From Serripes groenlandicus (taxonomy: Eukaryota > Mollusca > Bivalvia > Cardiida > Cardiidae), in contig JASEVX010000035.1 of NCBI GenBank assembly GCA_031761405.1, forward strand, positions 558,001-622,000: 64,000 bases of DNA. Reading direction: 5' to 3'. Below the pieces are notes generated by a model. It saw only the letters and a list, made by a program, of their open reading frames with translations, was not told the origin of the DNA and did not search any database. The translations under genes were made by a program, and so were the position numbers. This document shows, piece by piece, positions 32,497 to 44,593 of the stretch (within the stretch, counting starts at the first letter, position 1; every line of letters begins with the position of its first letter).

Positions 32497-33269
32497 CTGT
32501 GGAAACAAATAGAAAAAGTAAACACGTTTTCAAATCATATCGTTTCATTAAAAAAACATAATGTTTAATATTGACTATAGATAGAAAAAAAAAGCTTCAA
32601 TAATTATATTTTACATGTTTTAAGTACATTCGTCGACATATTCGTCTGTTTTACCCACTCACAACTTTTTACAAAATGATCACGAAGTTTCCTTGCTAAG
32701 CTACCAATTTACATAGACATGCTTAACCCACAATCCATAACGCCAAGTGGGGAAGCTATTACCATTTGTTAGGTATTCTTTGTTTCAATTTGTGTTGACC
32801 ACGGTAATACAGCACGCCAGTATACTTGATAAAGTGATGTTTTACCCGAACAAATCATCTTTGTTAATGCACACCCCCCCCCCCCAACCTCCACCAGTAT
32901 ACTCGATACCACCCCCCCCCCCCCCCCCCCCCTCCACCAGTATACTTGATACACGCCCACCCCCTCCACCGGTATAATCGTTACACCCCCCGTTAAGTAT
33001 TAACAGCACACCTTATTTATTAACAACAGTTCATTGGTCAACAAACAAACCAGCAGTCATGCTATACAGCCAACGCCGATAGAGTTTACAGTTACAGTTG
33101 GTATACAAAGAAGCTTACAGTCAAGTACACACATAAGAAGAAAGTCCAGAAGTAGAATATGATCAATACACAATAAACCGAACACGTTTTTCAAACCGAA
33201 CGAAACCGAACAAATAAATGAACACATACATTCTTAATTAAACGTTATCCTGCCCATCGTTCAATAGAC
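32497..33269. other. Intron with a C-rich low-complexity tract
   Basis: 32,871-32,990 is a C-rich tract with CTCCACCAGTATACTCGATA repeated three times. It produces spurious Pro-rich and Gly-rich frames. The rest is unassigned. Confidence 0.5.
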
Positions 33270-33462
33270 ACAGAAATCCCATTCAATCCGACCGTCAATC
33301 TATGGGTTATGAGTTCGAACCCAAGCTCAGCAAACATTGATGTTTGACAAAGACTGTTGTGTGGAGTACTGGTGTGAGACACCCAGGAAACATATAGGTA
33401 TGTGAACTGGTCTCAGTGACATGACTGGAAAATTATTGAAAACGGCATTAAAACCCAATCAA
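33270..33462 (+). mobile_element. tRNA-derived SINE
   Basis: GGGTTATGAGTTCGAACCC (box-B-like), GGAGTACTGGTGTGAGACAC, and tail TATTGAAAACGGCATTAAAA. Confidence 0.55.
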
Positions 33463-33587
33463 TCTCATAACAAGACACTGAAATCGAAAGATGTTTCGCG
33501 CAAACGTTTCTGGAGAAAAGCGACTCCGTATCGTAAATTATTTACTAGAGCGATTAATACACCCACCTTATGTTGCATTTTCCTTAC

Positions 33588-33744
33588 CTTTTTCGCCAAA
33601 CACATGCAACGACAAATACAACTACTACAATAACCAGAACACCAGCTGGTGCTGCAGCTATGATGACTGTTGAAAGACGATAACGTTTTTCCGGACTTTC
33701 ATCAGCTGCGGTAGATGGCATCGTGCATATAGAAATTTCATCAG
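33588..33744 (-). CDS. Transmembrane exon of the TNFR/EGF receptor gene
   Basis: Minus-strand acceptor TTTACAACAG (exon start 33,744) opens a frame reading DEISICTMPSTAADESPEKR, a short juxtamembrane linker. A hydrophobic run of about 24 residues follows (VIIAAAPAGVLVIVVVVFVV), then ACVWRKR, a basic stop-transfer. It ends at a strong donor (AAAAAG/GTAAGG). It begins in phase 1, which matches the end of the EGF-like exons, and ends in phase 2. This is the organisation expected for a single-pass type I receptor. It lies about 7.2 kb downstream of the last EGF-like exon with only repeats between. Linkage to those exons is inferred from strand, order and phase. Confidence 0.65.
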
Positions 33745-33799
33745 CTGTTGTAAACGGTAAACATAGTAAAAAATATTTTAATAGTTTAATTCTAGTTTA

Positions 33800-34065
33800 A
33801 ACTTATTTATCCTACATAGCTTCTTTGAGACATAACCAGTACTCGCTCCGTCTGTGTACGAGAGGCCGAAGACCTCTGTACCACTGTCTTCCACATACTA
33901 ATTTTAATATAACGTGGAGGTCAATTCCTGACACTGGCATGTCAAAGTTCAAAACACAAACGGTTAGAGTACTGGTTATGTCTCCAGGAAGCAGACATCG
34001 ATTATGAGTAATATAACCTTGAAGCGTGTATCGCAATCGATGTAAAATAAATAAGTTCAAACTAA
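33800..34065 (+). mobile_element. SINE fragment, CAGAGCGTCGG subfamily tail
   Basis: AGAGTACTGGTTATGTCTCC, AGGAAGCAGACATCG, CGCAATCGATGTAAAATAAA. Matches the 3' part of the SINE at 46,380-46,587. Confidence 0.5.
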
Positions 34066-34399
34066 ACAAAGTTCAATTTTACATACAGCCACAGTACACA
34101 TTCTGATCTGCGACATACAAGGTTCAGAAGTTTACTTTGCTCAGCTGTCAAACACAAATTATATGGTACCTGTGTCCTCTAGATGGAGGAACATAGGTTT
34201 CCCACTTTGTTTTGAAGGTTCGAGTTTGAGTTCTTTTTAATAAGCGCGGGAAACAGTAAGTATAGTATCGTATTATACATTCCGCCAAACTGATGTTCAT
34301 TTCAGGAGGGAACATGGTTCTACTATACTGAAGAAAATCATTCATAATACTTGTGAAAGTACGTTCAGTTAAAAACTAAAAATCAAGTACCATAATGAT

Positions 34400-34645
34400 T
34401 GTACGAACACTTTTAAAACTATTCCATGTTCAAACTCGGGCGACTCCAATGTTCGTGTTATAAGAGTTTTGGAATATTTTGATAACTAAAATACAAACAA
34501 TGCTGTTTTCAGGTGAGACAGCTCGCTACGAGCTGACTAAACTGAATCTGTTTTGTTTGCAAAAATCTCAATTAGTCATTGGCGGTGATCTGTATTGTTT
34601 GCAAAAATCTCAATTTGTCATTGGCGCTGATTTCGAAAGAGTTAA
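34400..34645 (+). mobile_element. TTAA MITE family 2, with partial internal duplication
   Basis: The body contains CAGCTCGCTACGAGCTGACT and ends CATTGGCGCTGATTTC, then GTTAA. The segment TTTGCAAAAATCTCAATT occurs twice. The left terminus is eroded. Confidence 0.5.
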
Positions 34646-34879
34646 TATCACTAATTTACCTCAAGTAACTATCAGATGTTTGGTTCGTTTAACCTCTTTT
34701 CAATATATCTTGAATGTCAACTGTCAACTGTTATGTATTACTGTATGTATAATTCATTTGTGATTAAACCTCACATGTTGAATTGATTTGGTGTCGAAAC
34801 ATTTTGAAACCAATATAATTACATCGGTAAAAAGGAATCATTATGGTTCTATATGTACAGTGTAATCTTTGGTTAAGAA

Positions 34880-35245
34880 TATATTTCTCTCAGTCAAAAA
34901 GAAAAACCGTGCCAATCACAATGTATTTCTCTCATTCAAAAAATATTTCTCTCAGTCAAAAGGACATTCTGTACCAACCACAATGTATTTTTCTCAGTCG
35001 AAAGGAAATCCTGTACCAATCACAATGTATTTCTCTCAGTCAAAAGAAATCCTGTACCAACCACAATGTATTTCTCAGGGTCAAAAGGAAATCCTGTACC
35101 AACCACAATGTATTTCTCAGGGTCAAAAGGAAATCCTGTACGAACCACAATATATTTTTCTCAGTCAAAAGGAAATGTACCAAGCACAATGTATTTCTCT
35201 CAGTCAAAAGGAAATCATGTACCAACCACAATGTATTTCATCTCA
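34880..35245 (+). repeat. About 40-bp tandem repeat, about nine units
   Basis: The unit contains TCTCAGTCAAAAGGAAATCC and TGTACCAACCACAATGTATT. Frames on both strands are repeat translations. It adjoins the fold-back element at 35,247. Confidence 0.75.
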
Positions 35246-35246
35246 T

Positions 35247-36975
35247 ACGCCACAGCTGTCTTATGTTGTGATATGTCATGTTATTATGTCTAACTTACAT
35301 CTTAATTTGTCTAATGTATGTGTTATTATTTGCACCTGCCATGTTAGTATGTCTAACTTACATGTTATTATATCTAACTTAATGCTATAATGTCTAACTT
35401 ACATGTTATTATGTGTAACTGACATGTTATTATGTCCAAATAGCATGTTTTTATGTCTATCCGATATGCTATTTAGTCTAACTGGCATGTTATTATGTCA
35501 AACTGACATGTTATTATGTCCCTTCGGCATGCTATTATGTCTATCATACACGTTATTATGCCTATATTATGTCTTGTTATGTCAACCGAACATATTACTA
35601 TTATGTCTAACTGTCATGTCTAATCAATGTGTTTTGATGTCAAATTTACACGTTATTATGTCCAGTAAACATTGTATTATGTTTACTTCACATGGCATTA
35701 TCTATATTAGACCTCTTGTCCAAAATGCGTGTTATCTTGTTAGTGTTTCATGTTGTGATGTCGAATTATCGTGGTGTTGTTAAAAAAAGGCGCGAAACTC
35801 CGCGCGGACTGGCCAATGCGACGGAAATGGTGGAACTAGATGCAGTGCTACAGACGACTTTAAAACATACAGCCAAACATATGGAAGATCTCTTGAAAAG
35901 TTTAAACAAAAAGATAAATTGATTTCTATTTTTGCAAAAATATTTTTAAAAGTCGAAATGCATCAGATTGTTAAGAAGGGTTAAACAACAATTACTAGAG
36001 CTACTTTTGCCAAATATGCTTAAATATCGTCTGCTGCAGATGCGTCAAAATACACTAGCGTGTGAGAAAGGACTAGGTATTTATCTTACATTGACACTTT
36101 AAATCTTTCCCACATAAGTCAAAGCAAATATATGGAAAATGGCTATAAATTTAAGTTAAATAATTAAATAGAGTTTAAAACATTGTGGCAACATTATAAG
36201 CACTTTCTCCACTTGCCCCCAATGTTTTCAAAAGTCGACTGCTGCAGAGAGATCAAAATACGTCTATATAAGGAAAAGGAAAAAATAGAATGCATATTAT
36301 TTTGATTAAGTCACTGCTTCTATGTGCATGTTCATCTCAACAAAAAAGGTTGTCTGCTGCAGAACGTGTTAGATGCAGAATTATATACAAATTATCTTTA
36401 TAAATGATCGACAGGTGCTCTGCGAAACGCAACCTAAATATAAGTATTACTCACATTGAAAGAGACTTCCATTGGCATTTAGGCGGGCATGTAAAAGTTT
36501 CGCGCCTTTTTTCAACAACAACACAATACTTTGACATAACAACATGCCAGTAAGACAAGATAACACGTTTTATGGACAAGACGTCTAATGGACATAATGC
36601 CAAGTCAACTAGAAATAACACCATGTCAGATGGACACAATACCATGTTAATTAGACATACTAGCATGTCAATAAGACATACTAGCATGTCAATAAGACAT
36701 AACAACATATTAGATAGACATAATGGCATGTAAGACAGACATAATATCATGCCAGTTAGACATAATATAATGGCATTTACACATAATAACTTGAAAGTTA
36801 GACATAATAACATGTCAGTCAGACACGATTATATATCAGTTACACATAATTATATATCAGTTACACATAATGGCATATAAGTTAAACATAATAATATGTA
36901 CGTTGGACATGATAACATGTCAGTTACACATAGCAACATGAAATATCACAACATAAGACAGCTGTGGCGTTCCAT
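35247..36975. mobile_element. Fold-back element: long inverted arms made of 21-bp repeats
   Basis: The left arm starts ACGCCACAGCTGTCTTATGT (about 35,247), runs through imperfect 21-bp repeats (CATGTTATTATGTCTAAC) to 35,800. The right arm is its reverse complement from about 36,470 to 36,975 (ending CATAAGACAGCTGTGGCGTT). The loop (35,800-36,470) holds MITE pieces and a short conserved frame. A second copy missing most of its left arm is at 47,515-48,485. A non-autonomous fold-back transposon is the likeliest reading. Confidence 0.65.
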
Positions 36976-38980
36976 ACAAACCGGTGCAGTGGATTATATT
37001 ATGTAGAAGTCACTTGGCTGTTTGTCGGTCAAAGTACTTCTTCGATTCAGAGAACGAGAATTTTAACCGTGAAGTAACCCATTAACGTTTAGGCCTACAT
37101 CAAGTCTGACGTAGATGGTATTTAAAACATACAACTATTGAAAATCTCCTTTAATGAACGTACAGTTATTGAATAGAGGCGAACACATTGTGACATAAAT
37201 AGACATTGTCCATTATGAGCACATTCTCCTATTGCCACAATAGTATCAAAATAAGTATCCTGTAGATGGGCTTGCTTATAGAAAATATTGTTTTCAAATG
37301 TATTATCCTGTTTGTTCCCTATCCATAATCAAAGCACTGAAAGTTCTCATTGCAAGGGGCTAACTGCAGATAACATTTGGACATGGATTTACCGATCCCA
37401 AAAGTCTAACTTGAACACTTTACACTAGCACTTTGTTAGTTAGCACTTTATATCCATATATTAAATGATAAAGGAGTAAATACTGTACTGTACACACAGT
37501 ATGATGGTCTATCGATATGCTAAAAGTTGGCATACATATGCGCATCTGCTATCTGGATAGTTTCTGCTTAACACACCTCCTGGTTTACAATGGATTTTTA
37601 GCCGTGTCTTTTTTAATGCAATTAACACATATACATTTCATATCAAAATCACAATAACCTAACAATGATAATTATATTGAGAGTCCAATTTTACTTTCAA
37701 AGCAGAAATAAAATCCTGTGTTATCTACATTTTCTTCAGCGTGCAATAACTGAAATATTGTTAAAAGCAACGTAAAACATCATACACCCGATTTAATCAT
37801 TTCTTAGTGTTTCACAACGAATAGGTGAATAGTTTTAAATGCATTGCTTTTGAATTCATTTTAAATCCCAACATTTTGAAAAAGTTTATTGCAGCGGTTT
37901 TAAATGACAATTGCACCACTGATATCGGCAATTTATAAGACAAAAAATATTATATTTTTCTTATAAAAAAAATTATCAGCCCAAACTCGAACTCTAGTCT
38001 CCCGCTTTAAGGCCAAACATGCTAACCGCTACGTTACGCTGCCATTTGTATGATTTTATTTATAACATAAATATAAACTGATACACGAGTTCGCGAATTA
38101 TTTAGTATTGAAGCGTTTTATCTTGATAAAAAAAAAATGTCATTTTTAAAAATCATTTGTTTTATAACAGGGACTTGACTATCTTATTCCGTCTGCTGGG
38201 GTTGTTCAGGTTAATTTTGGTTGAGAATTTGATGTATTTACGCAGGAATCTAAAATGAAATACTCTAGTACTTAGATTCCTGATTAACGTTATCGCTGAA
38301 AATACTTTTTATTCGAAAGGATTTTTGGAAATTCCGACGCCTAGTCTCACTTGCACATTTACCGTATATGTTATATTTTGTCAATTATTTATTTTATTAT
38401 CATTTAAATAATGTGAATGTTTGAGTACATATGTTATCATTGGGACTCAATTATCTGATTTTTTTTTTGAGTCGGAATCGAAAAGTTGCATTTACTCCAT
38501 TCGATTTACAATATTTAGGAATTAACAATGAGCTTTACGCGCGATCAAGTATGTTGAAAGCGTAGAAATACATTTTAATTATTAATCATGTAATTCATAT
38601 ATTTTAACATAACATTTCTTTCGAGTTATTTCTTTTGGGTTAGTGATGTCGAATCAAATCAATTTTCGGCTTCATATGTCAACAAGTTACCGCATTTTGA
38701 TTTTTAGACAGGAACTATTGGCGGTACGCGATGACCATCATGGGTATTAGCTGGCAACAGTCATTTCATTTTTAACAAAATATTCCACAAATCATCCACT
38801 TTCATTGACATTATGTACGATCTGCAACCACCAATACATCTATATGAAGTCGAGATGGTGTTCAGAAACGGAGAGCTGATGTAGAAAGACAGAGGTGAAG
38901 TAATTCAATGCCGATATCGTAAAACGCCTGTCTAGATTCCAGTCTCAAAATGATGCCTCGTTTCGAAAATCAGCTACTAT
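36976..38980. other. Intronic stretch with few recognisable features
   Basis: 37,150-37,265 matches repeats at about 43,045-43,200 and 48,570-48,680 (GAACACATTGTGACA, GAGCACATTCTCCTATTGCC). 37,978-38,045 is a minus-strand tRNA-like SINE head. No receptor exon was recognised between 33,744 and 40,940. Confidence 0.4.
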
Positions 38981-38999
38981 AGCAATTGGCTCTAAAGAG

Positions 39000-39424
39000 C
39001 CCCTTGCTAAAAACAGAACACGTTCAGAGTATCCCGCAAAGATTGTTTTCAAATGTATTAACCTGTTTGGTTTCTATACATACAAATAGAACACGTTCAG
39101 AGTATCCCGCAAAGATTGTTTTCAAATGTATTATCCTGTTTGGTTTCTATACATACAAATAGAACACGTTCAGAGTATCCCGCAAAGATTGTTTTCAAAT
39201 GTAATATCCTGTTTGGTTCCTATACATACAAATAGAACACGTTCAGAGTATCCCGAAAAGATTGTTTTCAAATGTATGTTTCTGTTTGTTCCCTATCCAT
39301 AACAAATATTACACGTTCAGAGTATCAAGAAGGAATTGTTTTCAAATGAATTATCCGGTTTATCCCCTATCCATAAACATAGAACATTGTTCAACACGTT
39401 CAATGTATCCCGACAAGATTGTTT
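39000..39424 (-). repeat. Array of exon-3-derived 73-bp units (distal copy)
   Basis: Five units carry CCTGTTTGGTTCCTATACAT and ACACGTTCAGAGTATCCCG. On the minus strand each unit reads as an acceptor-like ATAG followed by GAACCAAACAGGATAATAC, nearly the start of the TNFR exon at 49,122. Confidence 0.65.
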
Positions 39425-40647
39425 TCCATGAGGGCCTATGCTCTACTGGGATGGGGACAACAAAGGAAAGAGGAATAATTATCAGATGCTAAATGGAGCC
39501 TCTATTGTGTTCACAAGGTCTATTATAAGAATTCCGACAATTCCAAGGACCATAATCCAGTCTTGCATGGGCGGATCTGGCTGGTTTGCGAAAGGGACCG
39601 AGCTCTCATGAATATCTAACTACTGTATAAGACTTTATCGCGTTCACAAGCACTATTATGGGCGGATCTAGCTGGTTTGGGAAAGGAACCAAACTCTCAT
39701 GTATACCTAACTACTGTGTAACTTTGATGAAGATCAGATACTAAATGCAGCCTCTATTGTGTTCACAAGCTCTATTATAAAAATTTCGACAATTCCAAGG
39801 ACCATAATCCAGTCTTGTATGTGCCGATCTGGCTGGTTTGCAAAAGGAACCGAGCTCTCATGGATATCTTACTACTGTATAAGTTTGATTGAGATACAAT
39901 CAAACTGAAGTCTGTATCGCGTTCACAAGCTCTATTATAGCAATTCTGACAATTTCAAGGGCCATAATCCAGTTTTGCATGGCCAGATCTGGCTGGTTTG
40001 CAAAAAGAATCTAGCTCTCATGGATACCTAACTACTGTGTTACTTTGATGAAGATCAGATACTAAATGCAGCCTCTATTGTGTTCCCAAGCTCTATTATA
40101 AGAATTTCGACAATTCCAAGGACCATAATCCAGGCTTGTATGTGCCGATCTGGCTGGTTTGCAAAAGGAACCGAGCTCTCATGGATATCTTACTACTGTA
40201 TAAGTTTGATTGAGATACAATCAAACTGAAGACTGTATCGCGTTCACAAGCTCTATTATAGCAATTCTGACAATTTCAAGGGCCATAATCCAGTTTTGCA
40301 TGACCAGATCTGGCTGGTTTGCAAAAAAAATCTAGCTCTCATGGATACCTTATTGCCGTGTAAGTTTGGTGAAGATCAAATAGTAAATGGAGCCTATATT
40401 GTGTTCACAAGCTCTATTATAGCAATTTTGACAATTTCAAGGGCCATAATCCAGTCTTGCATGGGCGTATCTGGCTGGTCTGCTAAAGAAACCGAGCTCT
40501 CATGGATATCTAACTACTGTATAAGTTTGATTGAGATACAATCAAAACTGAAGACTGTATCGCGTTCACAAGCAATTGTTTACGGACGCACGGACGACGG
40601 ACACCACGCCACGGCATAAGCTCTTCTGGCCTTTGGCCAGAAGAGCT
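39425..40647 (+). mobile_element. GCCTATGCTCTACTGGG...GGCCAGAAGAGCTAAA element
   Basis: The core is of about 150-bp units in a dimeric pattern of about 300 bp (CTCTATTATAGCAATTCTGA, GGCCATAATCCAGT, CTGGCTGGTTTGCAAAAGGA). It ends with a perfect hairpin AGCTCTTCTGGCC/GGCCAGAAGAGCT, then AAA. Its left end is truncated against the 73-bp array. Other copies: 43,312-44,159 (complete), about 41,265-41,521 and about 44,778-45,033 (short). Confidence 0.65.
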
Positions 40648-40939
40648 AAATATAGAACAGGTTCAGAGTGTCCCAAAATATTGTTTTCAAAATGTATTAT
40701 CCTGTTCCTTTCCTATCCATAAAAAATAACACATTCAGAGTATCTCGAACATATAGGTTAATATGCTTTTTTGGAAATTGTAATTTATATTTTAATTTAA
40801 GAAAATTTTATTTTCATGCCGATACCAAACTATATCGTGTATACACTCATTAAAAATAAAAGAATTGCACTTAAGTGCATTTACATTGTCTTATTAAATA
40901 TCATCATTAATTTTGATTTAAAATGCTTTTAGTGCAAAC

Positions 40940-41083
40940 CGTTTATTTGCTGGCAGCCAACACCAAAGAAACCTTCTGCACACACGCCATCTTCACAATC
41001 TCCAGTAAACAAATCACAGGATTTGTCATCAACACAGTGACATTGCTGTGAACAATTCATACCAAACGTGTTGTTTTCGCATG
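40940..41083 (-). CDS. EGF-like exon A1 of the receptor gene
   Basis: The minus-strand acceptor CCTCTACAG (exon start 41,083) leads into CENNTFGMNC, SQQCHC, DDKSCDLFTGDC, EDGVCAEGFFGVGC: eight cysteines in the spacing of MEGF/laminin-type EGF repeats. It is 144 nt, phase 1-1. The donor (AACG/GTTTGC) is weak but the same in all four A copies. Such modules build rod-like extracellular regions that bind ligands or apoptotic-cell surfaces in MEGF and scavenger-type receptors; the ligand here is unknown. It is nearly identical to A3 (one residue differs, Val to Met). Confidence 0.75.
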
Positions 41084-41788
41084 CTGTAGAGGTAATAAAT
41101 AAATGTATTACAATCAAGGAACGATTTAGATGTAGACTTTAATATTTCAACAATACCAAGAATATAGATAATGGTCAAACTTATAGATTTAATGCCACTA
41201 TTAACATCGGTTTGTGAAGATTTACTTCATTTAATTAATTCAAATATGGTTTTGACTTTCATGTTAACTATATTGTGTTCACAAGCTCTATTATAGCAAT
41301 TTTGACAATTTCAAGGGCCCTAATCCAGTCTTGCATGGGCGTATCTGGCTGGTTTGCAAAAGGAACCGAGCTCTCATAGATCTCTAACTACTGTATAAGT
41401 TTGATTGAGATACAATCAAAACTGAAGACTGTATCGCGTTCACAAGCAATTGTTTACGGACGCACGGACGCGCGGACACCACGCCACGGCATAAGCTCTT
41501 CTGGCCTATGTCCAGAAGAGCTAAACATAGAACAGGTTCAGAGTGTCCCAAAATATTGTTTTCAAATGTATTATCCTGTTCCTTTCCTATCCATACAAAA
41601 TAACACATTCAGAGTATCTCGAAACTATCTGTTAATATGCTTTTTTGGAGATAGTAATTTATATTTTAATACCAAACTATATCGTGTATACACTCATTAA
41701 AAAAAAAAAGAAATTGCACTTTAGTGCATTTACATTGTCTTATCAAATATCGTTATTAATTTTGATATAAAGTGCTTTTAGTGCAAAC

Positions 41789-41932
41789 CGTTTATTTGCT
41801 GGCAGCCAACACCAAAGAAACCTTCTGCACACACGCCATCTTCACAATCTCCAGTAAACAAATCACAGGATTTGTCATCAACACAGTGACATTGCTGTGA
41901 ACAATTCATACCAAACGTGTTGTTTCCGCATG
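41789..41932 (-). CDS. EGF-like exon A2 of the receptor gene
   Basis: Same module as A1, 849 bp upstream on the gene, with Gly for Glu after the first Cys (CGNNTFGMNC). Acceptor GTCTACAG, donor AACG/GTTTGC, 144 nt, phase 1-1. Intron sequence around A1 and A2 is also shared, so they arose by local tandem duplication. Confidence 0.75.
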
Positions 41933-42158
41933 CTGTAGACGTAATAAATAAATGTATTACAATCAAGGAACGATTTAGATGTAGACTTTAATATTTCAAC
42001 AATAGCAAGAATAAAGATATTGGTCAAACTTATAGATTTAATGCCACTATTAACATCGGTTTGTGAAGATTTACTTCATTTAATTAATTCAACATATGGT
42101 TTTGACTTTCATGTTAACGATTCAATAGATATCCCAATTGCATTTACAAAATGGCTAC

Positions 42159-42296
42159 CTTGTTTACATGTATCTCCGTGACGACCTGCAGCACAACCGT
42201 TCGAGCACATACCAGTTACATGATTGCATGGTTCGTATCTCCTGCAGTATCCACAAAAGTTGGAACAGTCTTGACCGTAAGACCCTGTAACACACT
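42159..42296 (-). CDS. EGF-like exon B1 of the receptor gene
   Basis: Minus-strand acceptor TTTTTCAG leads into CVTGSYGQDC, SNFCGYC, RRYEPCNHVTGMC, SNGCAAGRHGDTC, ending at donor ACAAG/GTAGCC. 138 nt, phase 1-1, eight cysteines, a distinct MEGF-type repeat. The duplicate is B2 at 45,667. Confidence 0.75.
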
Positions 42297-42371
42297 CTGA
42301 AAAATTAACAATTTTTCACAATTAAGAATTATTTTTAAACTAAAAAAACTACTGATCGTTGATCCCAGACC

Positions 42372-42463
42372 ATCTCCGTGGTGTAATTGTTAGAGTGGCC
42401 ACATTAGGACCGGAAAATCAGGGGTTCGACTACTGTCGGGCCATACCAAGTACTTTAAAAACG
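42372..42463 (+). mobile_element. Truncated tRNA-like SINE
   Basis: CCGTGGTGTAATTGTTAGAG and GGGGTTCGACTACTGTCGGG. It is the 5' part of the SINE that is full length at 45,880-46,118 in the duplicate block, so the tail was deleted here. Confidence 0.55.
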
Positions 42464-42639
42464 TTAACATTATTTCATAAAGAAATGCTATTTAATTGCA
42501 TTGCGACTTATCGGTAACTAACGTGACTCTCCATTATATCACGCAGATAATCAACCATGACATATTATAACATTTAAACGAATTTCGGCGCATCTGTTTC
42601 ACTCTTATCTGTCATACATTTGTTAAGAGGTTCCCCTAC

Positions 42640-42774
42640 CTTTATCACATATTTCCCCGAGATAGCCCGGATCACATCGTGCACATTTCCCGTCTTCTTT
42701 GTTGCAAGGTTGTTTTTCATGACAACGCCCACAAGCAAAACGGCAGTTAATTCCATAGGTACCGTTTTCACAGG
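42640..42774 (-). CDS. EGF-like exon C1 of the receptor gene
   Basis: The minus-strand acceptor ATGTTTAAG leads into CENGTYGINC, RFACGRC, HEKQPCNKEDGKC, ARCDPGYLGEIC, donor AAAG/GTAGGG. 135 nt, phase 1-1, eight cysteines. The polypyrimidine tract is poor, so the acceptor call is the weaker part. The duplicate is C2 at 46,722, with substitutions such as Arg-Phe to Arg-Trp. Confidence 0.7.
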
Positions 42775-43311
42775 CTTAAACATTAAAACATAGTATATGG
42801 TATTTTTTATATCATTGCTACACTCATAAGGTAAACACATAGCCATACGCGTAAAATTTGATATGTATTGGCATTTTTTAAAATTAATTTATAAACTCAT
42901 ATAACAACGAATTTTCGACCATTTTTAAAGATCCACGGCGCGATCCCCTTCTAACAATGAAGTCTGAAATTACTGAAAATCGTCTGCTGCAGATTTGTTG
43001 ATTGTTGTACGTTGAAAACGCCATAATCCATGAATGAAATAGCATTTTAAAACATACAACTATTGAAAATATCCTTTAACGAACGTACAATTATTGAATA
43101 GAGACGGACACATTGTGACAAAAATAGACATTGTCCTTTATGAGCACATTCTCCTATTGCCACAATAGTATCAAAATAAGTACCCTGTAGATTGGCTTGC
43201 TTATAGAAAAGATTGTTTTCATATGTATTATCCTATTTGGATCCTATACATACAAATAGAACACGTTCAGAGTATCCCGAAAATATTGTTTCCTGTTTGT
43301 CCCCTATCCAT

Positions 43312-44159
43312 AAACAAGAGGCCCATAAGGGCCTATGCTCTACTGGGATGGGGACAACAAAGGAAAGAGGAATAATTATCAGATACTAAATGGAGCCTCT
43401 ATTGTGTTCACAAGATCTATTATAAGAATTCCGACAATTCCAAGGACCATAATCCAGTCTTGCATTGGCGGATATGGCTGGTTTGCGAAAGGAACCGAGC
43501 TCTCATGAATATCTAACTACCGTATAAGACTTTATCGCGTTCACAAGCTCTATTATAGCAATCAAAACTGTAGACTTTATCGCGTTCACAAGCTCTATTA
43601 TAGCAATTTTGACAATTTCAAGGGCCATAATCCAGTCTTGCATGGGCGGATCTAGCTGGTTTGGGAAAGGAACCAAACTCTAATGGATACCTAACTACTG
43701 TGTAACTTTGGTGAAGATCAGATACTAAATGGAGCCCCTATTGTGTTCATAAGCTCTATTAAAAGAATTTCGACAATTCCAAGGACCATAATCCAGTCTT
43801 GGATGGGCGGATCTGTCTGGTTTGCAAAAGGAACAGAGCTCTCATGGATACCTAACTACTGTATAAGTTAGATTGAGATACAATCAAAATTGAAGACTTT
43901 ATCGCGTTCACAAGCTCTATTATAGCACTTCTGACAATTTCAAGGACCATAATCCAGTCATGCATAGACGGATCTCTCTGGTTTGCAAAAGGAACCAAGC
44001 TCTCATGGATATCTAACTACTGTATAAGTTTGATTGAGATACAATCAAAACTGAAGACTGTATCGCGTTCACAGGCAATTGATTACGGACGCACGGACGC
44101 ACGGACGACGGACACCACGCCACGGCATAAGCTCTTCTGGCCTTTGGCCAGAAGAGCTA
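43312..44159 (+). mobile_element. Complete GGCCCATAAGGGCC / GGCCAGAAGAGCTAAA element
   Basis: Starts AACAAGAGGCCCATAAGGGC and ends GGCCAGAAGAGCTAAA. It is inserted inside a 73-bp unit (CTATCCATA on the left, TATAGAACAGGTTCAGAG on the right), which defines both ends. Confidence 0.65.
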
Positions 44160-44449
44160 AATATAGAACAGGTTCAGAGTGTCCCAAAAGATTGTTTTCA
44201 AATGTATTATCCTGTTCCTTTCCTATCCATAAAAAATAACACATTCAGAGTATATCGAACATATAGGTTAATATGCCTTTTTGGAAATTGTAATTTATAT
44301 TTTAATTTAAGAAAAATTTATTTTCATGCCGATACCAAACTATATCGTGTATACACTCATTAAAAATAAAAGAATTGCACTTAAGTGCATTTACATTGTC
44401 TTATCAAATATCATTATTAATTTTGATTTAAAATGCTTTTAGTGCAAAC

Positions 44450-44593
44450 CGTTTATTTGCTGGCAGCCAACCCCAAAGAAACCTTCTGCACACATGCCAT
44501 CTTCACAATCTCCAGTAAACAAATCACAGGATTTGTCATCAACACAGTGACATTGCTGTGAACAATTCATACCAAACGTGTTGTTTTCGCATG
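44450..44593 (-). CDS. EGF-like exon A3 of the receptor gene
   Basis: Partner of A1 in the second duplicated block, 3,510 bp away. Same splice sites and length (144 nt, phase 1-1). EDGMCAEG replaces EDGVCAEG. The very low divergence indicates a recent duplication or an unresolved haplotype. Confidence 0.75.

Noticed and set aside
32747..32977. Pro-rich open frame (and Gly-rich frame on the other strand)
   Set aside because: It is the translation of a C-rich low-complexity tract; no start context, splice sites or domain.
34843..35783. Long plus-strand frames of 126-173 codons
   Set aside because: They coincide exactly with 40-bp and 21-bp tandem repeats and occur in more than one frame at once.
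41384..41608. Minus-strand frame containing GKEQDNTFENN, considered as another TNFR exon
   Set aside because: It is a single 73-bp unit joined to the end of an array element, lacks CRD cysteines beyond the first residues, and has no donor.
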